A stretch of DNA of 38,244 bases, from assembly GCF_004103825.1 (NCBI RefSeq), contig NZ_RYFI01000007.1:158938-197181 (forward strand). The letters are read 5' to 3'. Made by a program: the position numbers and the translations under genes. This stretch comes from Hansschlegelia zhihuaiae (GTDB lineage Bacteria; Pseudomonadota; Alphaproteobacteria; Rhizobiales; Methylopilaceae). A model generated the notes under the pieces. That model saw only the letters and a program-made list of their open reading frames with translations, had not been told where the DNA came from and searched no databases. Below are positions 1 through 9,898 of the stretch, piece by piece; within the stretch, counting starts at the first letter, position 1, and the number at the start of each line of letters is the position of its first letter.

Positions 1-1833
1 CGCCTTGATGGTGCCCGTGATGACGTCGACCGACGGCCGCTGGGTCGCCATCACGATGTGGATGCCTGCGGCGCGCGCCATCTGGGCGAGCCGCTGGATC
101 GCGCCTTCGATGTCTTTCCCTGCGACCATCATCAGGTCGGCCATCTCGTCGACGATGACCACGATGTAGGGAAGCGCGGTCAGGTCCATGACCTCGTCTT
201 CATAGGTCGGCTGGCCGGTCTCCTTGTCGAATCCGGTCTGCACCGGCCGCACCACCGTCTCGCCGCGCGCCTTGGCTTCGGCCGCCCTTGCGTTGAAGCC
301 GTCGATGTTGCGGACGCCGAGCTTCGACATCTTTCTGTAGCGGTCCTCCATCTCGCGGACCGCCCATTTCAATGCGATCACCGCCTTCTTCGGGTCGGTG
401 ACGACAGGGGTCAGAAGGTGCGGGATGCCCTCATAGACCGAGAGCTCCAGCATCTTGGGATCGACCATGATGAGCCGGCATTTTTCCGGCGAGTGCTGGT
501 AGAGCAGGCTCAGGATCATGGTGTTGATCGCGACCGACTTGCCCGAACCCGTGGTGCCGGCGACCAGCAGATGCGGCATGCGGGCGAGGTCGGCGATGAC
601 CGGCTCGCCGCCGATCGTCTTGCCGAGGCAGACCGGCAGCTTGTGCTGGGTGCCGCTGAAGGCGGGGCTCTCCAGCAGCTCGCGCAGATAGACGGTCTCG
701 CGCCGGGCGTTGGGCAGCTCGACGCCGATGACGTTGCGCCCTTCGACCACCGCGACGCGCGCCGACTTCGCGCTCATCGAACGCGCGATGTCGGAGGCGA
801 GCGCGATGACCCGGCTCGACTTCACGCCGGGCGCGGGCTCGAGCTCGTAGAGCGTGACCACGGGCCCGGGATTGGCGTCGATGATCTCGCCACGGACGCC
901 GAAATCCTGCAGCGTCTGCTGCAGCTTGACCGAGTTCTTCTCGAGCGCCTCCTCGGAATGCTCGGGCGACGGCTCAGAGTCCGTCGGCATGGTCAGGAGA
1001 TCGAGCGAGGGCGGCTGGTAGGCGGCGCTGACGGGCGGACGGGCCGCGGCCGCGGCGTGGGGGCGCAGCGCGGGCTCGGCGCGGGGCCGGGCGAGAGGCT
1101 GGGAGGCAGGAGCCGGCGGAGGCGCAGGCTGGATGGCGGGCGCAGGCTTCGGGGCCTCGATCTCGCTCTGCTCCGACGTCGCGGCCGGACGCCGGCGGAC
1201 CGGCGCGGGCGTAGCCGCCCGTTCGCCGCCCCAGTCGAAGGTCGCGCGATAGGTCACGGGCGCGAAGCTCGTGAAGGGCTGCCCGAGCGAGCCGGTCAGC
1301 ACAGAGCCGACCACATCGGCCTCGCGGGCCTGCGGGGCGGCGTCGACCTCCGTCCGCGGGTCGTTGTCCTGCTCCACGGGCTGCGGCGCGACGTCGCCAT
1401 CGCCGATCTGGATCGCCTCGGCGAGCCGTCGGATCGGCTCGGGCGCGATGCGCGGCCGCCGCACGCCCGGAAACGCCATGCCGGCGATCGCGTCGGCGGC
1501 CGTCTGCGGATCAATCGGCTGGGCCTCCTCTGCGCCCTCGGGCACGCGCTGGCGGCCGCGCAGAATGCTGTCGGGGGTGCGGGTGAAGCGGGTGTTCGGG
1601 CCGCTGGCGAAGGGCTGCAGCCAGCTCGGCGTCGCGTTCGGCTCGGGCCATTGGCGCGGCCGCGCGGCGACCGAATCGCCCATCGCTTCGGGCTCGGCGC
1701 CGGTGCGGGCGCGCCGCGCCTTCAGCACGCTGTCGGGCGTGCGGACCGAACGCACCGAAGGCCGCGTCCCGGCTGCGGCGGCCGCCCCTTGCGCGGTCTC
1801 GTCGGAAGCGGGCGGACGGCCTGAAAAACGCAT
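1..1833 (-). CDS. ftsK: FtsK/SpoIIIE-family DNA translocase, 5' part, cut by window edge
   Basis: ATP-driven double-stranded DNA pump of the FtsK/SpoIIIE family, which moves chromosome ends through the closing septum. About 611 codons are present; the gene runs off the left edge, so the C-terminal gamma (KOPS-reading) domain is not seen. Walker A is GTTGSGKS and Walker B lies in [11 protein letters not shown] near the cut end. The first roughly 250 residues are Pro/Ala/Arg-rich and show no hydrophobic membrane segments, unlike classical FtsK with four N-terminal helices. This suggests the soluble FtsK paralogue found beside a membrane FtsK in many rhizobia, or a start placed in a linker. The N-terminus carries a repeated motif, RTPDSVL then RTPDSIL. 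The ATG at 1833-1831 has GAGG six bases upstream, and an in-frame stop lies shortly upstream, so a long missing N-terminus here is unlikely. It is transcribed divergently from the DUF1800 gene. Confidence 0.93.
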   Translation of the reverse strand, partial: MRFSGRPPASDETAQGAAAAAGTRPSVRSVRTPDSVLKARRARTGAEPEAMGDSVAARPRQWPEPNATPSWLQPFASGPNTRFTRTPDSILRGRQRVPEGAEEAQPIDPQTAADAIAGMAFPGVRRPRIAPEPIRRLAEAIQIGDGDVAPQPVEQDNDPRTEVDAAPQAREADVVGSVLTGSLGQPFTSFAPVTYRATFDWGGERAATPAPVRRRPAATSEQSEIEAPKPAPAIQPAPPPAPASQPLARPRAEPALRPHAAAAARPPVSAAYQPPSLDLLTMPTDSEPSPEHSEEALEKNSVKLQQTLQDFGVRGEIIDANPGPVVTLYELEPAPGVKSSRVIALASDIARSMSAKSARVAVVEGRNVIGVELPNARRETVYLRELLESPAFSGTQHKLPVCLGKTIGGEPVIADLARMPHLLVAGTTGSGKSVAINTMILSLLYQHSPEKCRLIMVDPKMLELSVYEGIPHLLTPVVTDPKKAVIALKWAVREMEDRYRKMSKLGVRNIDGFNARAAEAKARGETVVRPVQTGFDKETGQPTYEDEVMDLTALPYIVVIVDEMADLMMVAGKDIEGAIQRLAQMARAAGIHIVMATQRPSVDVITGTIKA

Positions 1834-2127
1834 GACTGACCTCAATTCCAGGCGGCCTCCAGCCGCCGATCACCGCCCTCAGTTAATGGAGATCAGCGTT
1901 AAGGAACGGTGCAGCAGGCGGCGGAGAGCGGCGCTCGCTCCCGATCGGGAGGCCCGAACCGCGGCCTTTCCACAGGTGATCGCAGGGCGCCCCGCCGCGG
2001 CGCGTTTCAGCGGTCGGAAGCCGATCGCGCGAAGGGCCTATCGGCATCGTGCGTCGCGCGAGACGAGCGGAGCGCCTATCATGCCGCCTATGACCGACAT
2101 GACCCGACGCCTCCTGGAGCGCGCGCC
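1834..2127. other. Divergent intergenic region between ftsK and the DUF1800 gene
   Basis: About 294 bases separate the two divergent starts and should hold both promoters. Reading frames cross it, but they have ordinary shadow character and no good ribosome binding site. Two TTAA tetramers near 1883 and 1901 are 12 bases apart, which does not match the 7-base spacing of a CtrA box. I see no convincing hairpin or operator. Confidence 0.5.
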
Positions 2128-3702
2128 ATGACAGTCCGACCCGCCGACCGGGAGCTGTTCGAGGCCCAGATCGCGCTGAGCCGCTTCGGCCTCGGAGCCC
2201 GCCCGGGCGACGTGGCGCGGATCGCCAGCGACCCGCGCGGCGCCGCGAAGGCCGAGCTTCTGGCGCGCGACGCCGCGCTGCTGCGCGACCCCTATCTGGT
2301 CTCGACCGAGGAGAGCGCCCGCAACTTCATCGAGCGCAAGACCATCCGGGCGATGCGCAACGGCCGCGAGATCAAGGGCACGCGCCAGGTCGTGGCCGAC
2401 ATGATGCGGGCCGAGGGCCGGCTGCCGCCCGAGAAGAAGGACGCGAAGCCCGAGCCTGCCTCCGCGAAGCGCGGCTCGGACGACGACATGGACATGGGCG
2501 GCGGCATGGACCGCCGGAAGGCCGCCCGCGAGGACATGAAGGGCGGCTCGGAGGGCGAGAAGCGTCGCCGGCAGGCGGCCGCCGCCAACCTGCCCGACCC
2601 GCCGCGCTCGCCGCTCGGCGAGGAGGCGGCCGCCCGCTATGTCCATGCGCGCAAGGTCGATGTCGGCTTCGTGGAGCGGCTCGTCCAGTTCTGGGGCAAC
2701 CACTTCACCGTGTCGTCGCGCGGCGGCGTCTATGTCGGCTGGATCGCCGGCGCCTTCGAGCGCGAGGCGATCAGGCCGCATGCGCTCGGCCGCTTCTCCG
2801 ACATGCTGCTCGCCGCGACCCGGCATCCGGCGATGCTGATCTATCTCGACAACGACACCTCCTTCGGCCCGAAGAGCGAGGTTGGCGAGCGGCGCAACAA
2901 GGGGCTCAACGAGAACCACGCCCGCGAGCTGCTCGAGCTCCACACGGTCGGGGTCGACGGCGGCTACCGGCAGGAGGACGTGATCGCGCTCGCCAAGGCG
3001 CTGACCGGCTGGCGGCGCGTGCGCCGGCCGGACGCGAAGAACCACGGCGCCTTCGAGTTCGACGACCGGGCGCACGAGCCCGGCCCCCAGACCGTGATGG
3101 GCAAGGTCTACAAGCAGGACGGGGTCGAGCAGGGCGAGGCGATCCTCGCCGACCTCGCGCGCAAGCCTTCGACCGCGACCCATGTGGCCCGCCGGCTCGC
3201 CACCGCCTTCGTGGCCGACGATCCGCCGCCCGCTTTGGTCGACCGGCTCGCCCGGACCTTCCGCGAAACCGACGGCGACCTCAAGGAGGTGTCGCTCGCT
3301 CTGATCTCCTCCGACGAAGCTTGGGACGCCCCACGCATGAAGATGCGCTCGCCGCAGGAGTTCGTGTTCGCGAGCCTGCGCGCCTGCGGCGCGGGCGTCG
3401 AGCCGGAGTTGCTGACCAAGGGCCTGAAGACGCTGGGCCAGCCCTTCTGGGGCGCGACCTCGCCCAAGGGCTATTCGCTGCTCGGCCGCGACTGGATCGC
3501 GCCCGACGCGCAGACCAACCGGCTCGACCTCGCGGTCGACATCGCGCGCGAGCGCGCCGACGACGTCGACCCCAACGGGCTCGCCGAGGATCTGCTCGGC
3601 GGCGTCATGAGCGACGAGACCAGGACCGCGGTGAAGCGCGCGGGCTCAAGGGAGCAGGCGCTCGCTTTGCTGCTCATGAGCCCCGAGATGCAGCGGAGAT
3701 GA
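2128..3702 (+). CDS. DUF1800 family protein
   Basis: A 524-residue DUF1800 protein; biochemical function is unknown. Family hallmarks are present: FWGNHFTVS (near 188-196), NENHARELLELHTVG (261-275), ALTGWRR (291-297), and the C-terminal segment SPKGYSLLGRDWIAPDA. Residues about 100-160 form a charged low-complexity insert containing MDMGGGMD and many Lys/Arg/Glu, probably disordered. No signal peptide is visible, although the partner DUF1501 protein carries a Tat signal. The start is the ATG at 2128, which has GGAG about nine bases upstream; upstream in-frame codons look non-coding. The stop codon touches the DUF1501 start region, so the two genes are very likely co-transcribed and translationally coupled. 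The DUF1800-DUF1501 pair recurs across bacteria, especially Planctomycetes and Proteobacteria. Confidence 0.9.
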   Translation: MTVRPADRELFEAQIALSRFGLGARPGDVARIASDPRGAAKAELLARDAALLRDPYLVSTEESARNFIERKTIRAMRNGREIKGTRQVVADMMRAEGRLPPEKKDAKPEPASAKRGSDDDMDMGGGMDRRKAAREDMKGGSEGEKRRRQAAAANLPDPPRSPLGEEAAARYVHARKVDVGFVERLVQFWGNHFTVSSRGGVYVGWIAGAFEREAIRPHALGRFSDMLLAATRHPAMLIYLDNDTSFGPKSEVGERRNKGLNENHARELLELHTVGVDGGYRQEDVIALAKALTGWRRVRRPDAKNHGAFEFDDRAHEPGPQTVMGKVYKQDGVEQGEAILADLARKPSTATHVARRLATAFVADDPPPALVDRLARTFRETDGDLKEVSLALISSDEAWDAPRMKMRSPQEFVFASLRACGAGVEPELLTKGLKTLGQPFWGATSPKGYSLLGRDWIAPDAQTNRLDLAVDIARERADDVDPNGLAEDLLGGVMSDETRTAVKRAGSREQALALLLMSPEMQRR

Positions 3703-3704
3703 CC

Positions 3705-4946
3705 ATGACCGACATCCGCGACCGGGATTCCCTCGTCTGCTGCGACCGCCGCCTCTTCCTGGCCGGCATGAGCTCGCTGACCGCGGCCCTGATGCTGCCG
3801 CGCATGGCTTCCGCGGCCGGGGCGCGCGATCCGCGCCTGGTCGTCGTGATCCTGCGCGGCGCGCTCGACGGGCTGTCGGCCGTGCCGCCGGTCGGCGACC
3901 CGTCCTATGAGGGTCTCAGGCCCGACATCGCGCTCAAGCTCGCGGGACCGAACGGCGCGCTCAAGCTCGACGACACATTCGCGCTCAATCCCGGCCTCTC
4001 GCGGCTCCACGCCATGGTGAAGCGCGGCGAGGCGCTGGTCGTCCACGCGGTCGCGACGGGCTATCGCGACCGCTCGCATTTCGACGGCCAGGACGCCCTC
4101 GAGAACGGCACCTCCTCGGCCAAGGCGCTCGACACAGGCTGGCTGAACCGCGCGGTCGCGGCGATGCCGGCGGCCGGGCGCGCTCAGCCGGTGAAGGGCC
4201 TTGGGATCGGCGCGAGCGTGCCGCTCATCCTTCGTGGACCTTCCCCAACCGTGTCCTGGGTTCCGCCGAGGCTCGACACCGCCAAGGCCGACACGATCGA
4301 CCGGCTCGCCGCGCTCTACGCCGCGCGTGATCCGGAGCTCGCCAAGGCGCTCGAGGCCGGGATCGAGATCGACCGCATGGCGACTGTCGGGAACAAGGAG
4401 ACGGGCGCGGCCCCCGGCCTGAGCCGGCTCCAGCAGAACTTCGTGCAGCTCGCCCAGGGCTGCGCCCGGCTGATGGCCGGCTCCGGCGGCCCGAGGGTGG
4501 CGGCGCTGAGCTATGACGGCTGGGACACCCACACCAAGGAGGGCGCGGGCGACGGCCGGCTCGCCCAGCTGCTCGGCGGCCTCGACCTCGCGCTCGACAG
4601 CCTGCGCACGGGCCTCGCCGACGCCTGGAAGGACACGGCCGTCGTGGTGATCACGGAGTTCGGCCGCACCGCCCGCGAGAACGGCGCGGACGGCACCGAC
4701 CACGGCAACGGCACGGTCGCGTTCCTGCTCGGCGGGGCGGTCAAGGGCGGCCGCGTGATCGCCGACTGGCCGGGCCTGAAGGAGCGCGATCTCTTCGAGG
4801 GCCGCGACCTCGCGCCGACCACCGACCTGCGCGCGATCCTCAAGGGCGTGCTCGCCGACCACCTCGGCGTGCCGGCCGGCGTTCTGGCCGACAAGGTGTT
4901 CCCGGGCAGCGAACGAATCGCGCCGGCCAAGGGGCTGATGGTCTGA
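3705..4946 (+). CDS. DUF1501 family protein with Tat signal
   Basis: A 413-residue DUF1501 protein of the alkaline-phosphatase/sulfatase-like fold, predicted to be exported folded by the Tat pathway. RRLFLAG at residues 15-21 is followed by a hydrophobic stretch and a likely cleavage site around ASA-AG (residues 36-39). Later motifs fit the family: VVILRGALDG, SYDGWDTHTKEG, and VVVITEFGRTARENG with GTDHGNG. The start at 3705 is preferred to the ATG at 3699, because GGAG at 3695-3698 is six bases before 3705 and touches 3699. It follows the DUF1800 gene directly. Known pairs of this kind are described as secreted or periplasmic, but no substrate is established; calling it a sulfatase would go beyond the evidence. 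Confidence 0.9.
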   Translation: MTDIRDRDSLVCCDRRLFLAGMSSLTAALMLPRMASAAGARDPRLVVVILRGALDGLSAVPPVGDPSYEGLRPDIALKLAGPNGALKLDDTFALNPGLSRLHAMVKRGEALVVHAVATGYRDRSHFDGQDALENGTSSAKALDTGWLNRAVAAMPAAGRAQPVKGLGIGASVPLILRGPSPTVSWVPPRLDTAKADTIDRLAALYAARDPELAKALEAGIEIDRMATVGNKETGAAPGLSRLQQNFVQLAQGCARLMAGSGGPRVAALSYDGWDTHTKEGAGDGRLAQLLGGLDLALDSLRTGLADAWKDTAVVVITEFGRTARENGADGTDHGNGTVAFLLGGAVKGGRVIADWPGLKERDLFEGRDLAPTTDLRAILKGVLADHLGVPAGVLADKVFPGSERIAPAKGLMV

Positions 4947-5104
4947 GCGCAGAGCAAGCCGCACGGCGTGGTCCTGCGTGCGTCGAGACGCCGCCCTTTA
5001 CGCCTTCATCAGCGGCAGGAGGTGCATTCTTTGTGCGACCGCGGTTCCCGCGACAAGCAAAAAGCTGCTTCCAGCGATCACCAAATATTCGAACGTCCGA
5101 GGTG

Positions 5105-5713
5105 TCAGTGTGTACCGCGCTCGCATCGACTGACCAGTCCATGCTGTTTGGCATAGGCGGTTAAACGCTCTCCAAGCTGGTCGGGATCCTTATAGAATTC
5201 CTTGTCTAGGCGATCTAAGTGTGACTCTCTCCTATGTTGCTGTGACAGGTGAGGAGCTTTTGAACTCATGATCCGCCAACGATCCGCTTGATCGGCTGGA
5301 GGGCCGTCTCGGCCAAACAACGTATTTGCTGCCTCTCGGACGAGCTTGAGCGACTGCAACGCTCTAATCTCTCTTAACCCTTCAACGGCAATCCAATTGT
5401 AATCACTTGAGCTATTAAAGAAATACTGATCAAATCCACCATTATACACCTCTTTCTCCAGCAGATTTATTGCGAAATATACTCTCTCCTCCTTGGACAA
5501 AGACGCGAGGCCGCGGTCGTCAGAACTTCTCTTGACCAAGAACGTCCAGAGTTCTCGTGCTGGGTCATACGCCTTCAAGCTGTCATAGTAGGCTCGGGAC
5601 GCCTCGAGGCTCTTCCTGATGCCTCGCTTGCACGCCATGCATACGCCGCCGGTGTCTTCGGCGGTCGTCGGCAGTATCAGCGCGCCACACTCTCGGCATG
5701 GAACCTTTTCCAT
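5105..5713 (-). CDS. Zinc-ribbon plus DUF4375 (DMP19-like) protein
   Basis: A 202-residue protein. Cys6, Cys9, Cys25 and Cys28 form a likely N-terminal zinc ribbon (CxxC...CxxC). The rest resembles the DUF4375/DMP19 fold, with the signature NGGFDQYFFNSSS at residues 91-103. The Neisseria member DMP19 is a DNA-mimic protein that titrates a repressor; other members are thought to be immunity-like, but the function of this one is unknown. Base composition is clearly lower in GC than the surrounding genes (roughly half, against about 70%), with AT-rich codons, which points to horizontal acquisition. It lies alone between the DUF1501 gene and a YjfB-like gene, with no obvious toxin partner. Confidence 0.75.
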   Translation of the reverse strand: MEKVPCRECGALILPTTAEDTGGVCMACKRGIRKSLEASRAYYDSLKAYDPARELWTFLVKRSSDDRGLASLSKEERVYFAINLLEKEVYNGGFDQYFFNSSSDYNWIAVEGLREIRALQSLKLVREAANTLFGRDGPPADQADRWRIMSSKAPHLSQQHRRESHLDRLDKEFYKDPDQLGERLTAYAKQHGLVSRCERGTH

Positions 5714-5768
5714 AAGGACCCAAAGCTGGTAGCCCGCTTCACCAAACCAAAAACTCGGAAGAGCTCGC

Positions 5769-5963
5769 TCAGGCCACCCTATCGAGCGACTCGCCTACGC
5801 CAGGCGCGGTCAGCGCCTTCGAGGTTTCGACCGACTGGGCGACCATGTCGGCGATCATCTCGGTCTGCTGGTTGTTGATCTTGATCGCGGCGATCGCGAA
5901 ACCGTCGCGGGTCTGGCCCGCGGACGAGGCGACCGCGGAGGCGGCGAGCGACGAGACGTCCAT
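5769..5963 (-). CDS. YjfB-like putative motility peptide
   Basis: A 64-residue peptide starting MDVSSLAASAV and ending SLDRVA. It resembles the YjfB/'putative motility protein' family: short, Ala/Ser-rich, amphipathic, with a central INNQQTEMIADMVAQSV segment. The start at 5963 is fixed by a strong AGGAGG seven bases upstream; a longer in-frame opening to 6008 would place this site inside the gene. No other motility gene is in the window, so a flagellar role cannot be tested from context. The family assignment rests on overall pattern and is moderately certain; the gene itself is well supported. Confidence 0.65.
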   Translation of the reverse strand: MDVSSLAASAVASSAGQTRDGFAIAAIKINNQQTEMIADMVAQSVETSKALTAPGVGESLDRVA

Positions 5964-6051
5964 TTTCTGCCCTCCTGCGGCGGCGATCCGGCGCAGGATG
6001 GCGCTCAACCCCTCAATCGATCTTTAACGCCCGCGCGGAAACCCGCCCGGA

Positions 6052-6933
<882 letters not shown>

Positions 6934-7062
6934 TGCTCCGATGGTCCTTATGCATGCCAACCGCGCGCGGCCGGGCGATCTTACGTGCCGCGCCGCACAA
7001 CGCCAGCGCTGCGTCGGCTCACTCGACCAAAGTCGAGGCCCGGCGCCGGCGCCGCTCCGGGC

Positions 7063-8007
7063 TCACTTGCCCGCCTTGGCGAGCTCTTCCCTGAGTTCCG
7101 GCACGGCGGTGAACAGGTCGGCCACGAGGCCGTAGTCGGCGACCTGGAAGATCGGGGCCTCCTCGTCCTTGTTGATCGCGACGATGACCTTCGAGTCCTT
7201 CATGCCGGCGAGATGCTGGATCGCGCCCGAGATGCCGAGCGCGACATAGAGCTCCGGCGCCACCACCTTGCCGGTCTGGCCGACCTGCTGGTCGTTGGGG
7301 GCGTAGCCCGAGTCGACCGCGGCCCGCGAGGCCCCGATCGCGGCGCCGAGCTGGTCGGCGAGCGGCTCGATGACCTCCTTGAACTTCTCGGCCGAGCCCA
7401 TGGCGCGGCCGCCCGAGACCACGATCTTGGCGGAGCCGAGCTCCGGCCGGTCGGATTTGGTGAGCTCCTCGCCCACGAAGCTCGACAGGCCGGGATCCTC
7501 GGCGGCCGAGATTTCCTCGACCGCGGCGGAGCCGCCCTCGCCCGTCGCTTGGAAGGCCGCGGTGCGCACCGTCACGATCTTCTTCGGCTCGGAGCACTTC
7601 ACGATCTGGAGCGCGTTGCCGGCGTAGACCGGACGCTCGAAGGTGTCGGGCGCCTCGACCTTCGAGATGTCGGAGACCTGCATGACGTCGAGCTTGGCGG
7701 CCACGCGGGGGAGAATGTTTTTCCCTGTCGTCGAAGACGACGACACCAACGCGTCATAGCCGTCCATCAGGCCGATGATCAGCGCCGTGAAGGGCTCCGC
7801 GAGGCCGTGGGCGTAGTGGTCGCCGGACGCGACCAGAACCTTCTCGACGCCTTCGAGCTTCGCGGCCTGTTCGGCCGCGCCCTTCGGGCTCTTGCCGGCG
7901 ACGAGGATGTGGACCGGGGTCCCGATCTGGACCGCGGCGGTCAGCGCCTTGGCGGTGGCGTCGCCGAGCGTGTCTTCGTGATGGTCCGCGAGCAGCAGGG
8001 TCGCCAT
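7063..8007 (-). CDS. etfA: Electron transfer flavoprotein subunit alpha
   Basis: A 314-residue FAD-binding alpha subunit of ETF, which takes electrons from acyl-CoA and related dehydrogenases and passes them to ETF-ubiquinone oxidoreductase. The N-terminal nucleotide-like domain begins [10 protein letters not shown]. The C-terminal FAD domain has the characteristic [31 protein letters not shown]-type region and [17 protein letters not shown]. It starts two bases after the etfB stop, so the two subunits are co-transcribed and probably coupled. Length and motifs are ordinary for alphaproteobacteria. Confidence 0.97.
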   Translation of the reverse strand: MATLLLADHHEDTLGDATAKALTAAVQIGTPVHILVAGKSPKGAAEQAAKLEGVEKVLVASGDHYAHGLAEPFTALIIGLMDGYDALVSSSSTTGKNILPRVAAKLDVMQVSDISKVEAPDTFERPVYAGNALQIVKCSEPKKIVTVRTAAFQATGEGGSAAVEEISAAEDPGLSSFVGEELTKSDRPELGSAKIVVSGGRAMGSAEKFKEVIEPLADQLGAAIGASRAAVDSGYAPNDQQVGQTGKVVAPELYVALGISGAIQHLAGMKDSKVIVAINKDEEAPIFQVADYGLVADLFTAVPELREELAKAGK

Positions 8008-8009
8008 GG

Positions 8010-8759
8010 TCAGAGCACTCCGGCTTCGTTCTTGAGCTTGCTGACGAGCTCGGCGGCCGAGCCGACCTTGGCGCCGGCCTGCCGCTTCGGCGGCTCGGAG
8101 GTCTTCAGGATCTCGAGCCTCGGAGCTGCGTCGACGCCGAGGTCGGACGCGGACCTCTCGTCGATCGGCTTCTTCTTGGCCTTCATGATGTTGGGAAGCG
8201 AGGCGTAGCGCGGCTCGTTGAGGCGCAGATCCGTGGTCACCACCGCTGGCAGCTTGAGCGAGACGGTCTGCAGGCCGCCGTCGACCTCGCGGGTGACCGA
8301 GACGCCATCGCCGTCGGGCGCGACCTTGGACGCGAAGGTGCCCTGCGGCCAGTCGAGCAGGGCTGCGAGCATCTGACCGGTCTGGTTGCAGTCGTCGTCG
8401 ATCGCCTGCTTGCCCATGATCACGAGGCCGGGCTTCTCGTCCTCGACGATCTTCTTGAGGATCTTGGCGACGCCGAGCGGCTCCACCGGACCGTCGACCT
8501 TGACCAGGACGCCGCGGTCGGCGCCCATCGCGAGGCCGGTGCGGATCGTCTCGGCGGCCTGCGCCGGACCGACCGACACCACCACGACCTCCTCGGCCTT
8601 GCCGGCCTCCTTGAGCCGCAGCGCCTCCTCGACGGCGATCTCGTCGAAGGGGTTCATCGACATCTTGACGTTTGAAAGCTCGACGCCCGAGCCGTCGGAT
8701 TTCACCCGGATCTTGACGTTGTAGTCGACAACTCGCTTGACCGGCACCAAGACCTTCAT
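8010..8759 (-). CDS. etfB: Electron transfer flavoprotein subunit beta
   Basis: A 249-residue ETF beta subunit, which binds AMP and forms the heterodimer with EtfA. It begins [19 protein letters not shown]. The family signature region [18 protein letters not shown] is near the C-terminus, and [18 protein letters not shown] marks the AMP-binding part. It is the first gene of the etfB-etfA pair. The 166-base region upstream (8760-8925) should contain its promoter; it holds a small hairpin, CGCCTG-AGAA-CAGGCG at 8833-8848. Confidence 0.97.
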   Translation of the reverse strand: MKVLVPVKRVVDYNVKIRVKSDGSGVELSNVKMSMNPFDEIAVEEALRLKEAGKAEEVVVVSVGPAQAAETIRTGLAMGADRGVLVKVDGPVEPLGVAKILKKIVEDEKPGLVIMGKQAIDDDCNQTGQMLAALLDWPQGTFASKVAPDGDGVSVTREVDGGLQTVSLKLPAVVTTDLRLNEPRYASLPNIMKAKKKPIDERSASDLGVDAAPRLEILKTSEPPKRQAGAKVGSAAELVSKLKNEAGVL

Positions 8760-8925
8760 CGGGCGTCCACCTCGGGAAACTGCTTTTTGGTCCGCTCGGG
8801 GCCCACGCGAAACGCGGCGGGCGGCGGAGACGCGCCTGAGAACAGGCGGCCGAGAGCGGCGGACAGTAGGTGCCGCCACGGGGCCAAGTCAACGCCGAGT
8901 GTGCGCTGCGAAAAGGTCCGAAAGT

Positions 8926-9879
8926 CTAAGGATTCCGTGACCCGGCCGGCTGCGGTCGCTCCTTGAGCGAGCCTCCCGCCTGACCCTGCGGCGCCGCCCG
9001 CACCAGCCGCACCGGCTCGAACCCCGCCCGCTTCTTCCAGACCAGCAGACCGTCCCTGCCGTGCTCGAGCGCGCCGTAGAGCACAGCCCGGACGCCGCGG
9101 GCCATCGGCTCGTCGCCGTCGAGCAGCCAGCGCGTCAGCTCGAGGTGCAGCAGGACCATGACGTTCGCGCCGAGATGGTCCGCATGCCCCATGATGTCGG
9201 CGTAGTGGACCACGCCGCCGCGGCGGTTGACCTTCACATAGGCGACCAGCCGCTCATCCACCGCGACCGCCCCTTGAGCATGTCCCGGCTCCGGCAGGAA
9301 GACGCCCCACCATTGGGTCCAATGGTTGTCGCAGGACGGGCGCTTGAGCTTCGCGGGCCGGTCGGCGGGGGCTGCGATGTCGCCAGGCTTCAGGAACCAA
9401 TAGTCCAGCACCGGGCCGCCCGCGCGGGTCTTCATCGAGGTCTTCACGGCGTGCACGTCGTAGACGTGTCCCGAAAGCGCGAAGCGCTTGACCGAGTACC
9501 CGGCCTCCCGCGCCTTGCGGGCCTTCGGCAGGGTTCGGGAGGACCGCTTCCTGACGAGCGCCTCATAGGCGGCGTAGTCCGGGAACCGGGTGAGATCGAC
9601 CGCGGTCGGCGTGACGCGGAGCGCGCGCGCCAGACCCGTCTCGGGCGCGCCGCCGGGCGGCTCAAGATAATGGTCGACCGTGACGCTGCGGGCCTTGGGG
9701 TCGAACCGGCAGCCGGGCGAGCAGCTCGGGACGCGGCCGGGGTCGATCGCGACGATCGGCAGCGGGTCGGAGGGCGACACGCCGAAGGCGGCGAGGCGCG
9801 AGCGGCGCAGAGCAAGCGCGCGCACAGGCTCGGCGAAGCCGCGATAGAGTCTCAACGAGAGCGATCCGGCGGAGATCAT
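8926..9879 (-). CDS. GNAT/FemAB-like conserved hypothetical protein
   Basis: A 317-residue protein of unknown role. The central part (YEALVRKRSSRTLPKARKA) resembles the segment of FemAB/BioF2-type acyltransferases, and the C-terminal part (LEHGRDGLLVWKKRAGF) resembles the end of a GNAT domain, so a peptidyl or N-acyl transferase fold is plausible. No signal peptide or membrane helix is apparent. The C-terminus is Gly/Pro/Gln-rich. It lies 19 bases downstream of the rhomboid gene on the same strand, so they probably form one transcript. The start at 9879 has no clear ribosome binding site, which fits translational coupling to the gene before it. Confidence 0.7.
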   Translation of the reverse strand: MISAGSLSLRLYRGFAEPVRALALRRSRLAAFGVSPSDPLPIVAIDPGRVPSCSPGCRFDPKARSVTVDHYLEPPGGAPETGLARALRVTPTAVDLTRFPDYAAYEALVRKRSSRTLPKARKAREAGYSVKRFALSGHVYDVHAVKTSMKTRAGGPVLDYWFLKPGDIAAPADRPAKLKRPSCDNHWTQWWGVFLPEPGHAQGAVAVDERLVAYVKVNRRGGVVHYADIMGHADHLGANVMVLLHLELTRWLLDGDEPMARGVRAVLYGALEHGRDGLLVWKKRAGFEPVRLVRAAPQGQAGGSLKERPQPAGSRNP

Positions 9880-9898
9880 GATGCGGACCGGCCGCCGG

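Noticed and set aside
58-1824. Long plus-strand reading frame opposite ftsK
   Set aside because: Arg/Asp/His-rich shadow of a GC-rich gene; no ribosome binding site, no family pattern, and ftsK is clear on the other strand.
1880-1905. CtrA-type site (two TTAA) near ftsK
   Set aside because: The two TTAA are 12 bases apart, not the 7 of the CtrA consensus.
4947-5104. Gene remnant between the DUF1501 and DUF4375 genes
   Set aside because: Only short frames without ribosome binding sites; I cannot distinguish remnant from spacer.
7063-8892. Apparent 609-codon fusion of etfA with upstream sequence
   Set aside because: The part before 8007 overlaps etfB in another frame and reads as random Arg/Gly/Ala; the true etfA start is at 8007.
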